Notes under the pieces: generated by a model
The model's input: the letters and a program-made list of their open reading frames with translations, nothing else
What the model was told of the DNA's origin: nothing
The model's database searches: none
In this document: piece after piece, positions 23,079 through 33,499 of the stretch
Position numbering within the stretch: the stretch's first letter is position 1
Layout of the letters: every line of letters begins with the position of its first letter
Made by a program: the position numbers and the translations under genes
NCBI RefSeq assembly: GCF_947507565.1
Contig: NC_089175.1
Location: 3,771,733-3,835,732 of the forward strand
Source: Oscarella lobularis
Lineage: Eukaryota > Porifera > Homoscleromorpha > Homosclerophorida > Oscarellidae
Length of the DNA: 64,000 bases
Direction: 5' to 3'

Positions 23079-25183
23079 ATGCATTTTTTTACGTGGCTTC
23101 TCATTGCGTGTCGCTTCGGTAAACTAGTACTTAGGGCCATCCAAGAAATTCCAAGCAGTCTCTATGCAGGTTTGACAATATTTCAGAGAGTGACGATCGA
23201 CCCGTCTGGAACAATTCGGGAAAAGCAAGGAACACCGGTGTCTCTTCGAGCCAGCATTCCGATAATAGCAAGAAATCCGAGGATCATTTACAACAGAATA
23301 GAGAGCCCTGTTATTCCTTCCAGTCCGGTCGGTGTCCAAGTCAATGTTTATATTCCACCATTTGAAGCATTTGCAACATTTATCGGTGAAAATGCCACCG
23401 ATCTATTTTTCCAATTGGATTTTATGCTTCTCGTCAAATACAATGATGCGTCTATTGGCATCGTTAGCACAACTGGTCTAGCAACGAACGTGTACTCGCC
23501 ATTTCTAAATTTGACAGTATTGTGTAAGTTTTATCATTGGCACGTGCAATAATTTATACGCTTTTTCAGCGTCTCCGTGCTGCAACGTTTCCGGGTCTAC
23601 GGTTGAGCGTAACACGACAGACTCGCCAGAGCTACTACGTCTAAACTGTTCAGAAATCATTCGTGAACGAGGGAATCCACCAGCATTTATTTCTTGGACA
23701 CTTCAATCCCCAGCATCCGGTTGCAGAGGAATGCCGTCAGGAGAAGCCAATCAAATCTACAATATTGATCAGATTTCACGGTCATGCAATGGTGCAAAAA
23801 TCACCTGCGTAGCAGACACATATGACGCGCTATTGGACATCACCACCACAACGTTTAATGTACTGGTTAAAAGTACAAGCAAAGATGGACTGCTTTGATA
23901 TGCTGTATTTAATTAATTGGCTTGTAGGTCCTCCAGGAAGTCTAATATGCACGTATGATGGCTTGGCCAGACCATTGGCAATATTCAGCTGGAAACAACC
24001 TGAAGACAACGGGGAATTCCAGGTGACTCATTATAGCTTGTCTGTCAATGGAAGCTCCGTAGATCGGAAGCAAAACAGTTCGTTGAACTACGGCGTCCAG
24101 GTAAAGGATGGTGATCAAATAAGTTTCAGCGTTTCAGCTGTGAGTATTCTGGGATCTGGAGGTTCATGTGAAATACATGAAACGATTCCCACCAGTAAGT
24201 GAGTAGTTAGACAAATCGCGATGGAGCTTGTTTCATTGCACTACATTCGTAGGAAGCTGCATCTTGCCAATTCAAAGTGCAGCATGTCGAACGTCAATTA
24301 CAGTCAATTGTCCATCAAATGCAGTGGTTAGAAGCGCATTCTTTGTGTACTATTCAGGAAACGGCACAACCGCAAAGAAATCTGCCATCAGCCTACCAAC
24401 TACAATTTCTAATCTACTCTCAAACATGAATTATGTAGTTACGGTGGAAGCAGAAAATTCAGAAGGAGATCCCGAGAACTCGTCGAGCGTGGTAATGAGT
24501 ACCACAGAGCCTGGTTAGTTCTGTATATTTCTTTCTTGACGTCAAGTACCGTATCTGTACGGGTAGGTAGTCCTTGTAGTGTAAGTCTCACCAAGGACAG
24601 CGTGAAAGAAATTTCGTTGACGTCTTCCACCTTGGAATTCCTTTCTGTTGCTGACTCCGGCAGAGACAATGTTGCTGTAGCAACCTATCGAATCTACGTG
24701 GACAACTTGCCACGCGACTTTCCAGCTCAAGCAGGCAATATCCAAAGAATTAGAATAGACGGTCTTACGACAGGGAGAGCATACGCAGTCCAAGCGACCG
24801 CAATCAATGAGATAGGCGAGGAAGGCGACAAAAGTCCTCCAATTGCAATCGCTACTCTAACTGATTTTGATCAAGGGGCAACGCCAAAAATTGATCAAGA
24901 GGTATCATATGGCGTCTTAGCTGGAAGTGTCGTCGGCTCTCTTTTGGCTGGAGTGCTGATTGGCATCGTTCCAATGTACGTTGTCATGAATCGACTGGCT
25001 AAAAGTCAGGCACCAGAAGAAAGCGTAGAAATGAAGGATTCTCGTCTGTACGCTGAGAGTCGTCGCAAGCCCGCTAGTAGACAGCAACGGAGCCCGCGTA
25101 CGAAGATGCTGGCGACGTACGCGTTCATCAGCGAGATCGTAAGAATCCCGCGTATGCCACTGCTGGAAGTGCCAATTGAGTGA
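23079..25183 (+). CDS. R7: Ig-Ig-FN3x3 membrane receptor with altered tail
   Basis: Exons: 23079-23118, 23170-23523, 23570-23872, 23928-24194, 24253-24513 and 24567-25183. The sum is 1842 bases (613 aa), all phase 1. The signal peptide is MHFFTWLLIACRFG. Ig1 lacks both canonical cysteines. Ig2 begins SPCCNVS. Three FN3 domains are intact, and the membrane helix is GVLAGSVVGSLLAGVLIGIV. The tail starts with SRLYAES, but one C is missing after ...KPAS (25078; other copies have agtcagacag). The expected EPAYEDAG and NPAYAT motifs are therefore read in a wrong frame and replaced by about 34 unrelated residues. Ectodomain and anchor should still be made. It is the template against which several pseudogenes here can be aligned. 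Confidence 0.82.
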
Positions 25184-25204
25184 GTGGTCCTTTGATTGTG
25201 CTTG

Positions 25205-25400
25205 TGATGTCTTATGATAAATTGGTGACTTAGTTAGTTGCGTCATTTCGGTGTCAGGAGACTTTTGATGGCTTTGTTTCTAAGACGAGACGAGAGTTCT
25301 GTGTCTGTCTATAGTAAAGATCTTATAGGCTAGCTACCAAGCTACCTTGATGTGTTGAACAAGAGCGTCTTAGCGGGTAATTCTGCATCACCTCAGTAGA
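25205..25400 (-). pseudogene. Inverted R2/R6-type tail relic, copy 1
   Basis: On the minus strand this reads like the membrane-exon end and tail of R2/R6 (taccaagctacctt, then LETKPSKSPDTEMTQLTKSPIYH). It has altered codons and no upstream receptor. It directly follows the R7 stop on the other strand. The same head-to-head arrangement of tails recurs at 32310-32480, so both came from one duplicated unit. Confidence 0.65.
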
Positions 25401-25592
25401 TTGGTGCTCTACTAGAAGTATCCGTGGTGTAATAATCAGTGTGATTAGAATTATCTTCTGCAGGGTGTATCTTCTTAAAATCCTCCTGATGGATTTGACT
25501 GCGCAACATTAGACCTAATACTATCCAAGAACAACCAGAAGTGCTAAACTAAGCCAGCAGTACAGAACTAAAAAACAAACAGTTTTGGGCAC

Positions 25593-28500
25593 TCAGTGAT
25601 CAGCAAGCTTGGTGACTCCACTGTAGGGGACAGACTCCTCCTCCTTGGTCTTCTTCACCTTCTTAAAATTCTTTTCCTCCTTTTTTGGCGTCTGCTTGGC
25701 CAGATCCAAGTCAGCATATTGAATTGGCTAGGACAGGAAAGATGAAATTAGTATCAGTTACTACTAGTTTTTCAGCCTCTCTTGGATAAGGAAAGTGTAT
25801 GTACACTTGTAAATCATCAAGGGGAACATTTGCACGTTCTGCTAACACATGGGTGTGTTCATTTCTTAGATCTAGAGAGCCTTAGTAGTAAGGAGAACGC
25901 GTGGTTGCGGTGTCTTTAGAAGACTTAGGCACAAAGACTTCACACAGGCAGTTGAGCCAGAAAGAGGCATCTTTGTCGTAACGTGCCACTATGAGAATGG
26001 CTGAAGCTATTTTGGGTTTGCTAGCGTCATTTCGCTCCAAATCTTTTGCCAATCTCGCTCTGCCTATGTTCTCCAAAGCATACCGTGATGGTAATTACAT
26101 GTAATGCCTCTTCTACTTTCTACCTAAAAATTTGAATTTATACCTCAGCGGGTTTCACATCGCTATATTTGGTTTGGCTCTCTTTGACTGGTGGTGGGCC
26201 AGCTTGAGCTAGTTCCAGCTCAGCATGTTGAACTCCATCACCACCACCACCCTATGATGGATACTATGAACAATCAAAGATAAATTTTAAACTGTTCCTG
26301 CCTTCTTCTCTTCAGTCTTTGATGGCTGATTAGTTGGCTCTAGTTCAGATTATTAAATTATTGCAAAACATACCGAATAGGACATTACCGGTTCCTTTTC
26401 CTTTACGGAAACAGAAAAAGTAGACAAGAAGAACGCCAATAGTTATTCCAGCCAATATGCCGATTATTAATCCAGCAACCAGACCCGCAGGGAAACCAGA
26501 CTCTGTGTTGTTTATTAGCGTTGTTATCTGAACACATGAAAAGACCAACCTTCAGCAGCAGCTGTAATTTGTGTAACACTTTCACTCAGTTTCCCTCGAC
26601 GTTCTCCATTTTCTGCAGCAACTTGAAACGTGTACTTTGTTTCTGGCGCTAGGCCACGTATGGTCATCATTACATCGGGAAGACGACGTTCTTCTTGTGA
26701 TACATTCTTGACATCCTCTTTTGTAGCGATGCTACCTTCCATGGAGTATATGACAATGTATTTCTCAATCACAAAGGCCTCTCCGCCCGTATCAACAGAC
26801 TGCCATTTCAATGTAACGCAGTCGAGCGTCGCTGATTTAACTGTAGGCGTTGCTGGCGTACCTGGTGTACCTTTCAACATCACCTTAGCGATGACAACAA
26901 TGATACACTTGTCCAATACCTTTGCGATTTGCCATGCCTGTGATGAATGTTTGACGAGGACTTCCTCCTTGAACTCTATTCAGCGCGTACACGCTGAAGT
27001 TGAAGTATGATCCAGAAGGAAGACCCGTGAATGTCACTGAAGTTGTATCTGCAGGAACTGTCTTGATTTGATTACCTGTTCCGTTTACAATGCTAATAGT
27101 GTAATTAGTCACTTCCAATTCAACTGACGTATCAATCATTAGGAGTGACCAAGAAATTACTATTGAGGAAGTATTAATTGTTCGACTTTGAACACCGGAC
27201 ACTGCTCTCGGAACTGCAGACGCGTTGACTAGATCAGCTAAATGAACTACAGAACTAACAGCTTACCGTCAGGTGATATAAATGAGATTGTGAAAGGAGA
27301 ACTTCTTCCCAAAACGTTCACAGCCGATACGGTGAAATTGTATGATTCTGCAACTCCAAGATCTGAAATTCTAGCGCTGGTGGTAGTGCTCGGTACATTT
27401 GCAGAAAGAATCATTGAGCCCGTTTTGTCAATAACGTCATATTTGTAGCCAATTATAATAAAGCCCCCGTCGTCTATGGGCGCTTGCCATGCAATAATGA
27501 TTCCATTAGCAAGAGGTGTTGGCTGTCCTTGCTGTAGTTTTCTGGGTATTCCAGGAACGGCTAGAACACGTCTAATTATTTCCATCAACATGATAGCATC
27601 ATACAAAAACTCACAATTGAAAATCATTGTGTACATCTTTGTAGTAAAGCCCACTTCGTTTGTTGCTCTACAAGTGATGTTTGCGTTGTTGCAGTTTCTC
27701 AAATTGTCAGACGGATTGAAAGTATATAATTTATGAACACTTCCCGTTGGCATTCCCACACACTCCGATTTAGAAGTAACGGTCCAAATAATTCTCGCTA
27801 CTGTCGGATTTCCAACATTGTTAATAATTTCACTGCAGTTCAAAGGAGGAATCACGTCTGTGACATTTTGTGCTTCACGCTGAAGCTGGGACACGTTACA
27901 GCACGGAGGAACTGCATAATATATTGATCAAAACAAACACTATTCATTTCCATATGTCTTACACAAAACTGTCAAATTGACAAACGGCGAGTAGGACTTG
28001 TCGCCTGTAAGAAGAGCTGCGACAACAAGACGAATCGAAGCACCATTGTATACAGAAAGCAACACGAAATCGCTTTTGTAAGACCGATGGGAGGAATTTC
28101 CACCGACAAGTGTTGTGGATGCTTTAAATGGAAAGGAAATATTCTGTTGGGCACCGATCGGACTGGTAGGAAGTATTGCCATAATCTCCTTTTCGTTGTA
28201 CTCGATCCTTGCATCTCCTGCTATCGGCGCGTTGCTTCGAAGAGACACCCACATTCCCTGCTCCCGCCGAAGAATTCCAGACGGATCGATCGTTATTTGT
28301 CCGGTCGATCGTACACACATGTAGGCGATAACTACAAAAAATCAGTCTAGTCGGTTCAAGATACAGCGCAACGTACCGAAAAGACAGCACTCCCGAAACA
28401 TTTCCGCATATAAGTGTCTCGAGACCTGCGAGACCCATATCGAGTCGAACCTCATCTGAGACATTTCTGAGACAGGGTTCGATCTGAGACGTCTCGTCCG

Positions 28501-28661
28501 ACTAGGAGTTACTGCACTGTTGAGTGTTTCTAGCTCTATTATGTAAACTCATTCTCTATCTCTAACGGTCCGCTTTCAAAGAAGCGCCTTTTCACTTTGG
28601 GCTTACCTCCTGCCAATAGGACGACACTGAGAAAAGACGCTAGACGTAGGAACGATTTCAT
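25593..28661 (-). CDS. R8: Ig-Ig-FN3x3 receptor with ITIM/ITSM-like cytoplasmic tail
   Basis: Ten minus-strand exons: 28661-28607, 28331-27963, 27911-27615, 27560-27267, 27213-26920, 26870-26550, 26502-26389, 26339-26293, 26251-26144 and 25727-25593. The sum is 2034 bases (677 aa). The signal peptide is MKSFLRLASFLSVVLLAGG. Ig1 lacks the canonical cysteines; Ig2 starts PPCCNVS. Three FN3 domains follow, then the membrane segment (GLVAGLIIGILAGITIGVLLV). The tail uses three further exons and contains TKYSDV (T-x-Y-x-x-V), IQYADL (I-x-Y-x-x-L) and VPYSGV (V-x-Y-x-x-V), with a lysine-rich stretch between the last two. Two of these fit the vertebrate ITIM consensus and one the ITSM consensus. The donor after exon 8 (gtttaa) is weak, so that joint is the least certain. 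Inferred role: an inhibitory-type recognition receptor. Confidence 0.82.
25760..26090 (-). pseudogene. Unidentified coding-like stretch inside the last R8 intron
   Basis: On the minus strand one frame stays open from about 26090 to 25745 except for a single TAA near 25882. It reads ALENIGRARLAKDLERNDA..., ...DASFWLNCLCEVFVP and then LAERANVPLDDLQVYIHFP. Composition looks protein-like, but I do not recognise it and it has no similarity to the receptors. It could be an inserted gene fragment or an alternative R8 tail exon with a natural stop. Confidence 0.35.
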
Positions 28662-28897
28662 CTCCACTGAAGGGTGTACAGGCGAATACTATCGCTTCAG
28701 ACGCAAAGGCCGGATAAGTAAGGAGGACGATCACGGGCGTGGCATAGGTTTGGCCCAATCACAGCGCAGGTAATCGGAAGTCTGTGCCACATGGCTGAAA
28801 GCCAAGTCTGCAACGGGCTTCATACAAATTTGGAACCGGAAAAGCGAGACCTTGCAGGGATATACGTTGATTACTAAAAAAGCCTAAATGCTATGAT

Positions 28898-29221
28898 CTA
28901 GGTGTCACCGCGTTCGCTCACTGCTCTAGACGAAAACATTATCAATAAACTATAGTCTTAAGACCTCTCGCAGTGCGCAATTGCAGCTTATTGCTTGCAT
29001 TCCCTCAAAAATTTATGTAGTCACATGATATACCACATGTACGTGCGTTCTAAATTGGACCAATTTAGAACGCACATGAGTTTATGTGGTATATTATGGG
29101 ACTAAGTTTTTAAGGAATGCAAGCAATTGCCTATATACTGCGGAATAGCGAGAGGTCTAAAGACTATAGTTTATTGATAAATGTCTTGTCTAGAGCAGTG
29201 ACCGAACGCGGTGGCACCTAG
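28898..29221. mobile_element. Palindromic 324-base element (MITE/foldback type)
   Basis: The element starts ctaggtgtcaccgcgttcg and ends cgaacgcggtggcacctag. The two halves are imperfect inverted copies along almost their whole length, with the centre at aaattggaccaattt (about 29060). Matching inner blocks include caataaactatagtctt and its reverse complement. There is no coding capacity. It lies in the intergenic gap between the oppositely oriented paralogs R8 and the pseudogene at 29514. No clear target-site duplication can be read, so the superfamily is open. Confidence 0.75.
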
Positions 29222-29513
29222 AGAATAAGTTTACTTTCAACAATGGTGTTGAGACGTCACGGTCTCACAGCACGGATACTAAGAGTATATACAGGTACTG
29301 CATGTAACTCTAAACTCCGTGGTCTTAGTCGGGGGTCTCGAGACGTCTCGAGACGTCTCAGCACTGTGGTCTCCAGAACAGTCAGATGGGGCCTCAACTC
29401 GATACGGGTCTCGAGACACTTATTATAGTGTATATATGCGGAAATGTTTCGGGGTTGCTGTCTTTTTGGTACGTTGTGTTGTACCTTGAACCGACTAGAC
29501 TGATTTTTTGTAG

Positions 29514-31566
29514 TTATCGCCTACATCTGTGTAAGATCGACCGGACAAATAACGATCGATCCGTCTGGAATTCTTCGGGGCAAACAGGGAATTCAGGCGT
29601 CTCTTCGAAGCAACGCTCCGATAGCAGGAGATGCAAGGATCGAGTACAACGAAAAGGAGATTATGGCAATACTTCCTACCAGTCCGATCGGTGCCCAACG
29701 GAATATTTCCTTTCCACCATTTAAAGCATCCACAACACTTGTCGGTGGAAATTCCTCCCATCGGTCTTACAAAATCGATTTCGTGTTGCTTTCTGTATAC
29801 AATGGTGCTTCGATTCGTCTTGTTGTCGCAGCTCTTCTTACAGGCGACAGGTCCTACTCGCCGTTTGTCAATTTGACAGTTTTGTGTAAGACATATGGAA
29901 ATGAATAGTGTTTGTTGTCTTTTGATCAATGTATTATGCAGTTCCTCCGTGCTGTAGCGTGTCCCAGCTTCAGCATGAAGCTCGAAATGCCACAGACTTC
30001 GTGATTCCTCCTTTGAACTGCAGTGAAATTATTAACAATGTTGGAAATCCGACAGTAGCGAGAATTATTTGGACCGTTACTTCTAAATCGGAGTGTGTGG
30101 GAATGCCAACGGGAAGTGTTCATAAATTATATACTTTCAATCCGTCTGACAATTTGAGAAACTGCAACAACGCAAACATCACTTGTAGAGCAACAAACGA
30201 AGTGGGCTTTACTACAAAGATGTACACAATGATTTTCAATTGTGAGTTTTTGTATGATGCTATCATGTTGATGGAAATAATTAGACGTGTTCTAGCCGTT
30301 CCTGGAATACCCAGAAAACTACAGCAAGGACAGCCAACACCTCTTGCTAATGGAATCATTATTGCATGGCAAGCGCCCATAGACGACGGGGGCTTTATTA
30401 TAATTGGCTACAAATATGACATTATTGACAAAACGGGCTCAATGATTCTTTCTGCAAATGTACCGAGCACTACCACCAGCGCTAGAATTTCAGATCTTGG
30501 AGTTGCAGAGTCATACAATTTCACCGTATCGGCTGCTAACGTTTTGGGAAGAAGTACTCCTCTCAAAATCTCACTTCAATCAGCTGACGGTACGTCGTCC
30601 TTGATTTTCTCTTTCTAAACCGCACGAGATTTTTTAGTTCCAAGAATGATTTTAAGCGTGAAAACTAACACTGTCAATTGGACAGCAATTGAACTGTTGT
30701 GGATGCCTTTAAGAGTTGATGCTGAAGTTGAACTACCACTGACCAAGTATATAGTTGAAAGGCGTCTTTCTGACGGAACGGACAAAGCCACGTTTTCAGT
30801 TTGCTCTACGAGAGCAAATTTTTATTTACTGGGCTTCTACCAGAAAGATTTTATCATTTTAATGTCTATGCAGAGAACGGAGTCAGCGGAGGAACGCCTC
30901 GTCGCTCAAACACTGTAATTGGCTTTACTGACTTTGAAGGTTTGAGAGACGATTTTTATCTTGCTAAACTTTGAAACTTCATAGGTGCTCCAAAGGCAAT
31001 TAATATCAGTCAAGAGCACAATGTATATGCGGTTACAACTACCGGTTTCACATTGACACTTCGTTCTGTCATTGGTAATTTCAGCCAGGGATACGTTGTT
31101 GTAACCAGGTACAGAGTTTACGTGGATAACTTGCCACGGGAATTTTTAGCTCAACCGGGAATAATCAGACGTTTACAGTAGCCGGGCTTGTATCAGGAAG
31201 AGTGTACGCAGTTCAAGTGGCGGCTGTAGATAATTTTGGCAGAGAAGGTGAGAAAAGTCTTTCAGTGGTCGTTGCTACGGCAGCGAATAGCGGAATATCA
31301 TCTGGTGCTTCGGCTGGATTAGTCATTGGTACTCTTTTGGCGGGACTTTTCATTGGCATTCTCGCAGGCGTTTTATAACATGCATCGTCATGAAACGTCG
31401 CAGAAGTTCACAAGATAAAAAGCAGACACGAAGAGAAAGCTTGGAAATGAAAGACTCTCGTCTCTATGCCGAGGCTCGTCGCAAAGGTCCACCAAAGGCT
31501 GAATTGCAAGTGGAGCCTACGTATGAAGAGGCCAGTCAAGGACGCGTTTATCAACCTAAAAAGTAG
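29514..31566 (+). pseudogene. Chimeric receptor: R8-type front, R7/R3-type back, frameshifted
   Basis: Exons 29514-29885 (Ig1), 29942-30241 (Ig2) and 30296-30589 (FN3-1) are nearly identical to R8 in inverted orientation. FN3-2 (30638-about 30950) is diverged and frameshifted near 30830. FN3-3 (from about 30985) lacks one A near 31165 and reads into TAG. The membrane exon and tail (SRLYAEARRK, EPTYEEAS; stop 31564-31566) belong to the R3/R7 class and are also shifted near 31377. No equivalent of the R8 signal-peptide exon was found upstream. It appears to be the product of an inverted duplication followed by tail replacement and decay. Confidence 0.82.
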
Positions 31567-31644
31567 GATTCTCTAGTGGCATGTGTTTGACTGCTGAAAA
31601 TGATCTTGTTTTTTTTGTTCTTTTCTGACTTTGTTCTTTCCTAG

Positions 31645-31720
31645 TAGATGGCAATGATCAACGCTTTCGCTTCGCTTTCGCTTTCAAATTAGGCATACGG
31701 GAGCCACAAAGGCGAGTTTA
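31645..31720 (+). repeat. Recurrent spacer element, copy 5
   Basis: Copy of the 1338-1411 spacer with the internal cgctttcg unit repeated (atcaacgctttcgcttcgct). It lies between the tail at 31566 and the signal-peptide relic at 31831. Confidence 0.5.
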
Positions 31721-31830
31721 CAGTCTGTGTGAGGCCTTCTTCATTGAATGTAAATGTGTTATCTTTTTTGATTACAGTACAAAAGCTACAACGCACGATT
31801 TGCTATTCTCAGACAAGAATGTAATAATAC

Positions 31831-32290
31831 AATGCGTTTCAAGTTTCTACTACAGCTTCGCATGCTACCAAGGTAAACACGTACCCACAGGCTTGAGAGA
31901 GGAGTATAGATGTACGAACAGCCAACTTGTGCAGCCGACCTATTGTTTTCTCAAAGAGTAACAATCAATCCGTCTGGAACTCGATCTTCAGGCGAAGCAA
32001 AGAAACACGGATGTCACTTCGAATTAATTAACTGGAAGTGTCGTCGGCTCTCTTTTGGCTGGCGTGCTGATTGGCATCGTTCTAACGTACGTTGTCATGA
32101 ATCGACTGGCTAAAAGTCAGGCACCAGGAAAGAGTAGAAATGAAGGATTCTCGTCTGTACGCTGAGAGTCGTCGCAAGCCCGCTAGTCAGACAGCAACGG
32201 AGCCCACGTACGAAGATGCTGGCGACGTACGCTTTCATCAGCGAGAGCGTAGGAATCCTGCGTATGCCACTCCTGGAAGTGCCAATTGAG
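31831..32290 (+). pseudogene. Mini-receptor relic: signal peptide, Ig1 start, membrane, tail
   Basis: The ATG at 31831 opens a signal peptide (MRFKFLLQLRMLP). The first 80 or so bases of Ig1 follow (from about 31936, SQRVTINPSGT). At about 32024 they are joined directly to the membrane exon of the R7 class (gaagtgtcgtcggctctctt) and its tail (SRLYAES, EPTYEDAG, RNPAYAT). The join is out of frame, so no anchored protein results. Everything from Ig1 to FN3-3 is deleted. Confidence 0.8.
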
Positions 32291-32309
32291 TGGGTCCTTT
32301 GATTGTGCT

Positions 32310-32480
32310 TGTGATGTCTTATGATAAATTGGTGACTTAGTTAGTCGCGTCATTTCGGTGTCAGGAGACTTTGATGGCTTTGTTTCTAGGACGAGACGAG
32401 AGTTCTGTATCTGTCTAAAGATCTTATAGGCTACCAAGCTACCTTGATGCGTTGAGCAAGAGCGTCTTAGCGGGTAATTC
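32310..32480 (-). pseudogene. Inverted R2/R6-type tail relic, copy 2
   Basis: On the minus strand it reads RRSCSTHQG (end of a membrane exon), then LETKPSKSPDTEMTRLTKSPIYH. It resembles R6 but has no receptor upstream. It is a near copy of 25205-25400 and is likewise placed just after an R7-type tail on the other strand. Confidence 0.65.
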
Positions 32481-32609
32481 TGCACACCCCAGTAGATTGG
32501 TGCTCTACTTGTACAGTGTAGCATCCGTGGTGTAATAATCAGAATTATCTTCTGAATTATTTGTGTTTGTTACCGTGCGTTACGATCTTTTCGGTTTCGG
32601 TTTCAACTC

Positions 32610-32969
32610 ATGAAGCCAACGTCGCTCACGCTCAAAGCATCTTGGCTGTCACTGCTTTTATTATTCCAGGTCAGTAGCTCTAGTCTACTCGCTCGAGCCT
32701 AGCTAGACAAGCCGGAGAACGATAACCTGTCATTTTTTCAGTGTTCGGATCTCTTCCGCCCAATTGGCTTCGATATCCCTAACCGCGACCTTCGCGCGCA
32801 AGGGCGATCGCGTGTCGTTTTAGTGTCAGGCCGATAGGAATGGATTTATCGTGACGTGCGAGCATATAGGATTCGTCTCAATGAACGAGGGCATAAATGC
32901 AGAGAAAAAGAGTACTCTTACTGAAGGGGTCGGTGAAGATGAGGGCAGGAAGCCACTGGAACTCTACTA
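32610..32969 (+). pseudogene. Signal-peptide plus Ig-start relic
   Basis: The ATG at 32610 encodes a good signal peptide (MKPTSLTLKASWLSLLLLFQ) ending at a gtcagt donor. After a ttttttcag acceptor the frame reads AQLASISLTATFARKGDRV and then hits TAG. Past that stop the same frame stays open for about 40 codons to about 32969. The copy at 21037 lacks this stop but is shifted elsewhere. Probably the remains of an Ig receptor subtype. Confidence 0.55.
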
Positions 32970-33362
32970 ACTGACTGGAATGATCGAGCATGGATCGACC
33001 TCGAGTACATAATTCCCCGCACCACAAGTTGGAAGTTCACTTCAGATCAATGTTCTCTACATTTCACAGTTGGTCGCTATTGAAGTACTCATCGCCCAGT
33101 ATATATGCAGTATATGACTTGTCCCTTGATCATAGATCTACATGTCTTGAAGAGACACATACGCCCTTGGCTACCTTCCGGCTGAGAATCTGATTTCTTC
33201 CTAATCTGCATGCCGCTACCCTTCCGCTAATTAGTTCTCATCAAACGATATTCATAAGCGCAGAAGCGTCGTCAATCGAAACGCCAAGCAAGCCCGACCG
33301 CGTATCTACTAGTCTACGCGTAAGAAGGCCAGAAGATCAAATTGGAGGCGCCTAGCGCAGAT

Positions 33363-33450
33363 TAGCCTCGCGGAGCCAGGCCCTACTGAGCAGGGCGTGG
33401 TCGCAGTGAGGACCACGCCCTGCTCAGTAGGGCCTGGCTCCGCGAGGCTA
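33363..33450. mobile_element. 88-base perfect hairpin element with 9-base target duplication
   Basis: Two 40-base arms that are exact reverse complements (tagcctcgcggagccaggcc... and its mirror) flank an 8-base loop, gcagtgag. The element is bordered by agcgcagat on both sides (33354-33362 and 33451-33459). The paralogous sequence near 21803 contains a single agcgcagat and no insert, that is, an empty site. A 9-base duplication is typical of Mutator-like elements, but the superfamily is inferred. It sits 41 bases upstream of the R9 start codon. Confidence 0.9.
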
Positions 33451-33499
33451 AGCGCAGATCAACGTTACATACAGTGAAAAACTCGAGGAAAATCCGAAT

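Noticed and set aside
22794-23552. 252-aa open frame upstream of and through R7 exons 1-2
   Set aside because: It is an accidental join: the first 95 codons are antisense to the receptor relic at 22650-22935, and the rest is R7 exon 1, its stop-free intron 1 and exon 2. R7 starts at 23079 with a proper signal peptide.
29495-29929. 144-aa minus-strand frame and its mirror at 28087-28350
   Set aside because: Both are antisense to Ig1 exons of the R8 pair; they look alike only because the genes are inverted copies.
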